This document shows positions 7,288 to 12,766 of a stretch of 12,766 nucleotides of DNA, piece after piece. Positions within the stretch are counted from its first letter, which is position 1; the number at the start of each line of letters is the position of its first letter. The notes under the pieces were generated by a model, which had not been told where the DNA came from, made no database searches, and saw nothing but the letters and a program-made list of their open reading frames with translations. Made by a program: the position numbers and the translations under genes. Source of the DNA: an uncultured Rhodocyclaceae bacterium (lineage in GTDB: Bacteria > Pseudomonadota > Gammaproteobacteria > Burkholderiales > Rhodocyclaceae); assembly GCA_903950295.1 (NCBI GenBank), contig CAJBAP010000016.1, positions 1 to 12,766 of the forward strand, read 5' to 3'.

Positions 7288-7400
7288 GAGTTCGCTCATC
7301 TGCTCGGCAAGCCTGTTGAGGATTACCGAGAAGAGTTTCTCCACTCCCTCTGGCGTTTGCCAGTTTGGCCCCGTCCCCTTTTGGGGGCGGGGATTTTTCT
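7288..7400 (+). ncRNA. Candidate structured leader or small RNA ending in an intrinsic terminator
   Basis: This non-coding stretch ahead of cbbF can form several local hairpins on the + strand: GAG-TTCG-CTC (7288-7297), CTCGG (7303-7307) with CCGAG (7326-7330), GAGAA-GAGT-TTCTC (7328-7341, mutually exclusive with the previous one), and CTGGC-GTTT-GCCAG (7350-7363). They are followed directly by the strong terminator at 7369-7398. No open reading frame with a plausible ribosome site ends at this terminator. A pyrimidine-rich segment (7339-7350) could partly pair with the purine-rich cbbF ribosome site (7463-7473). It may be the attenuated leader of the cbb operon or an independent small RNA. 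I do not recognise a known RNA family; the individual hairpins are short and only the terminator is strong. Confidence 0.35.
7369..7398 (+). terminator. Strong intrinsic (Rho-independent) terminator upstream of cbbF
   Basis: CCCCGTCCCC (7369-7378) and GGGGGCGGGG (7383-7392) form a ten-pair stem with one G-U pair and a TTTT loop, followed by A and five T's (7394-7398). It is directional for + strand transcription; the - strand side lacks a T-run. It lies 77 bases before the cbbF ATG, yet no + strand gene precedes it within the intergenic region. It therefore acts as an attenuator, ends a small RNA, or insulates cbbF. Confidence 0.85.
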
Positions 7401-7416
7401 CGAGTGGCGTTGCGTA

Positions 7417-7422
7417 TTGACA
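7417..7422 (+). promoter_or_regulatory. Perfect -35 hexamer (TTGACA) between terminator and cbbF
   Basis: TTGACA matches the sigma-70 -35 consensus exactly and lies downstream of the terminator. No good -10 follows at 16-18 bases: the position holds AGGAAA, and CATAGA at 7446-7451 is 23 bases away. If used, transcription would start near 7450 and bypass the terminator. A weak -10 would fit an activator-dependent promoter, but chance occurrence is possible. Confidence 0.3.
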
Positions 7423-7475
7423 AGACAAGAGCAAGAGCAAGGAAACATAGACCGCTGACACAGAGGAGGGGAGTT

Positions 7476-8522
7476 ATGGAAGTTGGGCGCATTACGCTGA
7501 CCCAGTTCGTAAACGAGGAGCAGCGGCAGATTGCCGGCGCCACCGGTGATTTTAGCGGTCTCATTAACGATATAGCCATCGCCAGCAAGACCATCGCCAA
7601 TGCCGTTGGCAAAGGCTCCCTGCTGGCTACCGGCAAGGATCTCAACCAGAAACTCGAAGCCTTGGCCAACGAGGTCATGTTGCAGGCGGGTATCGCCACC
7701 GGCCACCTGGCCGCCATGGCTTCCGAAGACATGGAAGGCATCAGCCACATTCCGGCCGGTCAGCAGCGCGGCAAATATTTGCTGTGCTTCGACCCGCTCA
7801 ATGGTTCGGGCAACCTCGACATCAACTTTCAGTCCGGTACCCTGTTTTCGATCCTGCGCGCCCCCGACGCCAAGCGCAAGCCGAAGGCAGAAGACTTCCT
7901 GCAAGCAGGTTCGCAGTTGCTGTGTGCCGGCCTGGTGCAGTACGGTGCCTCGACCCGTCTGATCATAACTACCGGCCGGGGCGTTAACGGTTTCACGCTC
8001 GACCGCGAGGTCGGCGAGTTCGTGCTGACCCACCCGCAGATCACCATTCCCGCTGAATGCTCAACGTTTGCCATCAACGCTTCCAACGAACGCTTCTGGG
8101 AGCCGCCGGTGCGACGTTACGTGCAGGAATGCATGGCTGGCAAGGAAGGCGTGCGCGGCAAGGACTTCGGCATGCGCTGGGTGGCCTCGCTGGTCGCCGA
8201 GGCTTCACGAATTCTCGAGCGTGGCGGCGTGTTCCTTTACCCACACGATGAACGGACGCGCGAGCAGGGCGGCCGCCTCGGCCTGCTCTACGAAGCCAAT
8301 CCGATTGCCTTCATCGTCGAGCAGGCGGGAGGGGTAGCCATCACCGGCCGCAACCGCATTCTCGATATCAAACCGAGCGAACTGCACCAGCGCGCACCTT
8401 TCATCTTCGGCTCGAAGAGCGAAGTCGAGCGCCTGCATCGCTACCACCAGGAATATGTCGAGGGCAAGGATCTGGACAGCTACGATATGCCGCTGTTCTC
8501 TTCGCGCTCCCTGTTTCGCTAA
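7476..8522 (+). CDS. cbbF: Class I fructose-1,6-bisphosphatase, CBB-operon copy with divergent active-site motifs
   Basis: This 348-residue class I FBPase would convert fructose 1,6-bisphosphate (and perhaps sedoheptulose 1,7-bisphosphate) to the monophosphate in RuBP regeneration. The start is ATG 7476, preceded by the very strong site GAGGAGGGGAG (7463-7473). The N-terminus RITLTQF, the AMP-site-like GATGDF (21-26), RGKYLLCFDP (98-107), LLYEANP (270-276), EQAGG and ILDIKP-LHQR are recognisable. Several usually invariant features differ. DPLDGSSNID is DPLNGSGNLD (106-115), with a metal-ligand Asp replaced by Asn109. The NVQGE loop is absent and shortened (about 50-58). RY-GS-VAD-HR is RWVASLVAEASR (234-245). 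INEGN is INASN (200-204). GKLRLLYE is GRLGLLYE (266-273). Fold and operon place are clear, but catalytic competence is uncertain. cbbP follows after 27 bases. Confidence 0.93.
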   Translation: MEVGRITLTQFVNEEQRQIAGATGDFSGLINDIAIASKTIANAVGKGSLLATGKDLNQKLEALANEVMLQAGIATGHLAAMASEDMEGISHIPAGQQRGKYLLCFDPLNGSGNLDINFQSGTLFSILRAPDAKRKPKAEDFLQAGSQLLCAGLVQYGASTRLIITTGRGVNGFTLDREVGEFVLTHPQITIPAECSTFAINASNERFWEPPVRRYVQECMAGKEGVRGKDFGMRWVASLVAEASRILERGGVFLYPHDERTREQGGRLGLLYEANPIAFIVEQAGGVAITGRNRILDIKPSELHQRAPFIFGSKSEVERLHRYHQEYVEGKDLDSYDMPLFSSRSLFR

Positions 8523-8549
8523 TTCATTTAATTTCATTCGGAGACGCTC

Positions 8550-9428
8550 ATGTCGGTCAAGCATCCTGTTATCGCCATCACCGGCTCATCGGGGGCAGGT
8601 ACTTCCTCGGTTACCAAGTCTTTCAATCACGTATTCCGTCGCGAGAAACTCAATGCCGCGATTATTGAAGGTGATTCTTTCCACAAATACGACCGCAAGT
8701 CGATGAAGGTAGCCGCCGCCGAGCAGGCCGAGCTGGGCAACAACCACTTCAGCCACTTCGGCCCGGAAGCCAACGAACTCGGCGAACTGGAGAACTTGTT
8801 CAAGACCTACGGTGAAACCGGCAGTGGCAAGCGCCGCTACTACCTGCACAACCACGAGGAAGCCGCGCCTTACAAGCAGGAGCCGGGCACCTTCACGCCC
8901 TGGCAAGACCTGCCGCCCTCCGACCTGCTGTTCTACGAAGGCCTGCATGGCGCAGCCGTTACCGACAAGGTGAACGTCGCCCAGCATGCCGATCTGCTGG
9001 TTGGCGTGGTGCCGATCATCAACCTCGAATGGATTCAGAAGCTGATTCGCGACAAGTCTGCGCGTGGTTACTCCACCGAGGCGGTAGTGGATACGATTCT
9101 GCGCCGCATGCCGGATTACGTGAATTACATCACCCCGCAGTTTTCGCGCACCCACGTGAACTTCCAGCGCGTGCCGACCGTCGATACCTCGAACCCCATC
9201 ATCGCCCAGGATATTCCGACGGCGGACGAGAGCTTCGTCGTGATCCGCTTCGCCAACCCGAAGGGCATCGACTTCCCCTACCTGCTGTCGATGATTCATG
9301 ATTCCTTCATGTCGCGTCCGAATGTCATCGTGGTGCCGGGCGGCAAGATGGAACTGGCGATGCAGATGATCTTCACGCCGATGATCCTGCGCATCATGGA
9401 AAACAAGAAACGCGCCATGGCGCTTTAA
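8550..9428 (+). CDS. cbbP: Phosphoribulokinase, bacterial octameric (class I) type
   Basis: This 292-residue enzyme phosphorylates ribulose 5-phosphate with ATP to RuBP, the Rubisco substrate, a reaction specific to the CBB cycle. The P-loop GSSGAGTS is at 12-19. The catalytic base region IEGDSFH has Asp42 and His45. LLFYEGLHG (126-134) carries the Walker-B-like glutamate at 130. INLEWIQK, VDTSNPIIA and PTADESFVVIRF match the family. Length and motifs resemble the Rhodobacter enzyme, not the longer cyanobacterial/plant type. The allosteric regulation by NADH and AMP known for this class may apply. The ATG follows CGGAGA (8539-8544), 27 bases after cbbF. The next gene, cbbT, is 78 bases away, the widest gap of the operon apart from gap-pgk. 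That gap has a short GC-rich imperfect repeat (near 9467-9485) but no clear terminator. Confidence 0.97.
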   Translation: MSVKHPVIAITGSSGAGTSSVTKSFNHVFRREKLNAAIIEGDSFHKYDRKSMKVAAAEQAELGNNHFSHFGPEANELGELENLFKTYGETGSGKRRYYLHNHEEAAPYKQEPGTFTPWQDLPPSDLLFYEGLHGAAVTDKVNVAQHADLLVGVVPIINLEWIQKLIRDKSARGYSTEAVVDTILRRMPDYVNYITPQFSRTHVNFQRVPTVDTSNPIIAQDIPTADESFVVIRFANPKGIDFPYLLSMIHDSFMSRPNVIVVPGGKMELAMQMIFTPMILRIMENKKRAMAL

Positions 9429-9506
9429 GCTTGTTTGATCAACACACCAACATCGAACAACCGGATTCGCGGATAATCGCGGGTTCCCCGAGGAGGAAAT
9501 AATCTT

Positions 9507-11522
9507 ATGTCAGCAACTTTCAGCGATTTCGAACCCCCTGTGTTCAATAACCTGACCAGCGCGATCCGCGCCCTGGCGATGGATGCCGTGCAGAAGGCCA
9601 ATTCCGGCCACCCCGGCGCCCCCATGGGCATGGCCGAGATCGCCGAGGTGCTGTGGAATCACCACATGCGCCACAACCCGAGCAACCCGAAGTGGCCGAA
9701 CCGCGACCGTTTCGTGCTGTCGAACGGCCACGGCTCCATGCTCATCTACGCCTTGCTGCACCTGACCGGCTACGATCTGTCGATCGACGATCTGAAGAAT
9801 TTCCGCCAGTTGCACAGCAAGACCCCGGGCCATCCAGAACTCGGATACACCCCCGGCGTCGAGACCACCACCGGCCCGCTCGGCCAGGGCATTACCAACG
9901 CCGTCGGCATGGCCATGGCCGAAAAGCTGCTGGCCAACGAATTCAACAAGCCCGGCCATGAGATCGTCGATCACTGCACCTACGTGTTCCTCGGCGACGG
10001 CTGCCTGATGGAAGGCATCTCGCATGAAGCTTGTGCGCTCGCCGGTACCTGGGGCCTGGGCAAGCTGACCGCCTTCTGGGACGACAATGGCATCTCCATC
10101 GACGGCCACGTCGAAGGCTGGTTCACTGATGACACGCCGAAGCGTTTCGAAGCCTATGGCTGGCATGTCGTGCCCAACGTCAATGGCCACGACCCCGAGG
10201 CCCTGCACAAGGCCATCGAAGCCGCCAAGGCGGTGACTGACAAGCCCTCGCTGATCTGCTGCAAGACCGTGATCGGTGCTGGTTCGCCAAACAAGCAGGG
10301 TACGCATGATGTGCATGGCGCACCGCTGGGCGACGTCGAGATTGCGCTGGTGCGTCCGCATATCGGCTGGAACTTCGGGCCCTTCGAGATTCCCAAGGAA
10401 GTCTACGAAGCCTGGGATGCCAAGAAGAAAGGTGCCGAACTGGAAAGCAGCTGGAACAAGAAATTCGAGCACTACGCCAAAGCTTTTCCTGTTGAGGCGG
10501 CCGAGTTCACCCGCCGTACCGCTGGCGCGTTGCCTGCCAACTGGGCCGACTTTGCCAAGAAGGCCATTGCCACCGCCAACGAGAAAGCCGAAACCGTCGC
10601 CACCCGCAAGGCTTCGCAGATCGCCATCAATGCGCTCGCTCCGGCCCTGCCCGAGTTCCTCGGCGGCTCTGCCGACCTGACCGGCTCCAACCTGACCAAT
10701 TGGACGGGCTGCAAGCACGTCTCCGGCAAGTCGTGTGGCAACTACATCTCCTACGGCGTGCGTGAGTTCGGCATGGCCCACATCATGAACGGCATGGCGC
10801 TGCACGGCGGCCTGCTGCCCTTCGGCGGCACCTTCCTGATGTTCTCCGAATACATGCGCAATGCAATGCGCATGTCGGCCTTGATGAAGCAGCGGGTAAT
10901 TTATGTTCTCACCCATGACTCCATCGGTCTCGGCGAAGACGGCCCGACGCACCAGCCGGTCGAGCAGATTGCCACGATGCGCCTGATCCCCAACATGGAT
11001 CTCTGGCGTCCCTGCGATACCGTCGAGACCATGGTGGCATGGGCCTCCGGCGTCGAAAAACTGAGCGGCCCGACCACGCTCGCCCTGTCGCGCCAGAACC
11101 TGCCCTTCGTGGCACGCGATGCGGCAACCATCGAAAACATCAAGAAGGGCGGCTACGTCATCTCGGCTGCCAAAGGCAACGCCAAGGCCATTCTCATTGC
11201 TACCGGTTCCGAAGTCGAACTGGCGCTCAAGGCCCAGATCACGCTGGCCCAGCAGGAAATCCAGGTCACCGTGGTGTCGATGCCCAGCACCAACGTCTTC
11301 GATCGTCAGGACCAGGCCTATAAGGACAGCGTGCTGCCCAAGGGGCTGCCCCGTATCGTCATCGAGGCTGGCGTTACCGATGGCTGGTGGAAATATGTCG
11401 GCGGCGAAGGCAAGGTCATCGGCATTGACCGCTTCGGCGAGTCGGCTCCGGCTGGCCAGCTGTTCAAGGAATTCGGTTTCACGGTGGCAAATGTCGTGAA
11501 TGCCGTCGAGTCATTCATCTAA
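9507..11522 (+). CDS. cbbT: Transketolase
   Basis: This full-length, 671-residue thiamine-diphosphate enzyme transfers two-carbon ketol units among sugar phosphates in the CBB cycle and pentose phosphate pathway. The N-terminal signature [17 protein letters not shown] (27-43) contains His35. SNGHGS (72-77) and GPLGQG (123-128) follow. The ThDP-binding motif runs from GDG (163-165) to DDN (192-194). [15 protein letters not shown] carries the catalytic-glutamate region that activates ThDP, and [18 protein letters not shown] is the pyrimidine-domain signature. The start ATG 9507 follows AGGAGG (9491-9496) at 10-base spacing. The operon position between cbbP and gap makes this the CBB copy, although it could serve heterotrophic metabolism too. 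Nothing looks truncated or missing. Confidence 0.97.
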   Translation: MSATFSDFEPPVFNNLTSAIRALAMDAVQKANSGHPGAPMGMAEIAEVLWNHHMRHNPSNPKWPNRDRFVLSNGHGSMLIYALLHLTGYDLSIDDLKNFRQLHSKTPGHPELGYTPGVETTTGPLGQGITNAVGMAMAEKLLANEFNKPGHEIVDHCTYVFLGDGCLMEGISHEACALAGTWGLGKLTAFWDDNGISIDGHVEGWFTDDTPKRFEAYGWHVVPNVNGHDPEALHKAIEAAKAVTDKPSLICCKTVIGAGSPNKQGTHDVHGAPLGDVEIALVRPHIGWNFGPFEIPKEVYEAWDAKKKGAELESSWNKKFEHYAKAFPVEAAEFTRRTAGALPANWADFAKKAIATANEKAETVATRKASQIAINALAPALPEFLGGSADLTGSNLTNWTGCKHVSGKSCGNYISYGVREFGMAHIMNGMALHGGLLPFGGTFLMFSEYMRNAMRMSALMKQRVIYVLTHDSIGLGEDGPTHQPVEQIATMRLIPNMDLWRPCDTVETMVAWASGVEKLSGPTTLALSRQNLPFVARDAATIENIKKGGYVISAAKGNAKAILIATGSEVELALKAQITLAQQEIQVTVVSMPSTNVFDRQDQAYKDSVLPKGLPRIVIEAGVTDGWWKYVGGEGKVIGIDRFGESAPAGQLFKEFGFTVANVVNAVESFI

Positions 11523-12551
<1,029 letters not shown>

Positions 12552-12568
12552 GTAGAAAGTAACGATCC

Positions 12569-12602
12569 AAGCATTGCATCCTGTCACAGGGATGTAATGC
12601 TT
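12569..12602 (+). terminator. Stable intercistronic hairpin between gap and pgk
   Basis: AAGCATTGCATCC (12569-12581) pairs with GGATGTAATGCTT (12590-12602): 13 pairs including one G-U, with an eight-base apical stretch that can pair further if one G is bulged. It is followed by CAGTGGTTAATTT, not a T-run, so full intrinsic termination is unlikely. Partial termination, RNase processing or protection of the upstream mRNA 3' end would set different levels of gap and pgk. The length of the stem makes chance formation unlikely. Confidence 0.6.
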
Positions 12603-12649
12603 CAGTGGTTAATTTCCATGTCACTCAAAAAATAAACGGGAGAAAGTAC

Positions 12650-12766
12650 ATGTCCAAGTTCATTCGCATGACCGATCTTGACCTCAAGGGCAAGCGCGTA
12701 TTCATCCGCGCCGACCTCAACGTGCCGGTCAAGGACGGCAAGGTCACCTCCGATGCACGTATCACC
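12650..12766 (+). CDS. pgk: Phosphoglycerate kinase (N-terminal 39 residues; continues past window)
   Basis: The visible N-terminus, with [20 protein letters not shown] at residues 7-26, is the characteristic start of bacterial phosphoglycerate kinases; RADLNVP contributes to 3-phosphoglycerate binding. The enzyme phosphorylates 3-phosphoglycerate with ATP, directly preceding GAPDH in the CBB cycle. The ATG at 12650 follows GGGAGAAA (12639-12646 region). The frame is open to the edge of the window. The gap-pgk order is common in proteobacterial CBB and glycolytic operons. The 98-base gap with the hairpin may give it separate mRNA processing. Confidence 0.95.
   Translation, partial: MSKFIRMTDLDLKGKRVFIRADLNVPVKDGKVTSDARIT

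Larger units (their letters stand above)
7007..7475. other. Divergent intergenic region between the STAS gene and cbbF
   Basis: This 469-base region separates the - strand sensory operon from the + strand CBB operon and must hold both sets of promoters. From left to right: the STAS ribosome site and candidate promoter (7012-7073), two abutting palindromes CTGTTCAACAG and GGTTAACC (7101-7118), short hairpins CCGGA-TCT-TCCGG (7143-7155) and ACCGAC/GTCGGT (7163-7182), the cbbO-derived repeat (7172-7197), LysR-like dyads (7211-7252), the hairpin-rich stretch and terminator (7288-7400), and TTGACA plus the strong cbbF ribosome site (7417-7473). Its left third is visibly more AT-rich than the genes. 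I see no convincing protein gene in it. Confidence 0.8.

Noticed and set aside
7140..7400. 6S RNA, riboswitch or tRNA-like RNA in the leader
   Set aside because: I could not find the conserved 6S elements, any riboswitch core I know, or a tRNA cloverleaf; kept only as a generic structured-leader candidate.
7258..7458. Small 66-codon + strand ORF in the intergenic region
   Set aside because: GTG start without a ribosome site, reads across the terminator stem, and the protein resembles nothing; better seen as non-coding.
7365..7475. Longer N-terminus for cbbF starting at 7365
   Set aside because: The extra 37 codons run through the intrinsic terminator and do not look like FBPase; ATG 7476 has a very strong ribosome site and gives the family N-terminus.
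9510..10952. Long - strand ORF (480 codons) inside transketolase, and a 354-codon one opposite gap (11523-12587)
   Set aside because: Antisense shadows caused by high GC and strong codon bias of the real genes; their compositions are unlike normal proteins and no ribosome sites are present.

Overview
The window reads as part of a chromosomal CO2-fixation (Calvin-Benson-Bassham, CBB) region of a GC-rich proteobacterium. A betaproteobacterium, perhaps of the Rhodocyclales, is my best guess. The basis is the octameric-type phosphoribulokinase, the cbbO followed by cbbF-cbbP-cbbT-gap-pgk layout, the NAD-type GAPDH and the codon use. I cannot name the species from sequence alone. There are no tRNAs, rRNAs, CRISPR arrays, transposases or phage genes.

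Layout. (1) Positions 1-648 hold the 3' end of cbbO, the VWA subunit of the CbbQO Rubisco activase, on the + strand. (2) Positions 677-7006 hold four genes on the - strand, closely spaced and probably one operon: a STAS-domain anti-sigma-factor antagonist, a large bacteriophytochrome hybrid histidine kinase (PAS-GAF-PHY-HisKA-HATPase-REC-REC-Hpt), a response regulator with an HD-GYP c-di-GMP phosphodiesterase domain, and a response regulator with a SpoIIE/PP2C phosphatase domain. (3) Positions 7007-7475 are a 469-base divergent intergenic region. It holds a putative promoter for the - strand operon, a 26-bp near-identical copy of a piece of cbbO, short dyads that could bind a LysR-type regulator, and a strong intrinsic terminator lying upstream of cbbF with no gene before it. 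(4) From 7476 to the right edge runs a + strand operon: cbbF (fructose-bisphosphatase), cbbP (phosphoribulokinase), cbbT (transketolase), gap (GAPDH) and the start of pgk (phosphoglycerate kinase).

How the parts may work together. The right-hand operon encodes reduction and RuBP-regeneration steps of the CBB cycle, and cbbO maintains the carboxylase. The central operon looks like a red/far-red light sensor feeding a phosphorelay with two outputs: c-di-GMP breakdown, and dephosphorylation of the STAS protein (partner switching). The matching anti-sigma kinase is not in the window. Placing a light sensor and partner switch between Rubisco activase and the CBB operon suggests, but does not prove, light-linked control of autotrophy or lifestyle.

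Most notable points: the 26-bp cbbO-derived repeat bracketing the phytochrome cassette, the orphan terminator/leader before cbbF, and a class I FBPase whose metal-binding motif and several other conserved positions depart from the family pattern.
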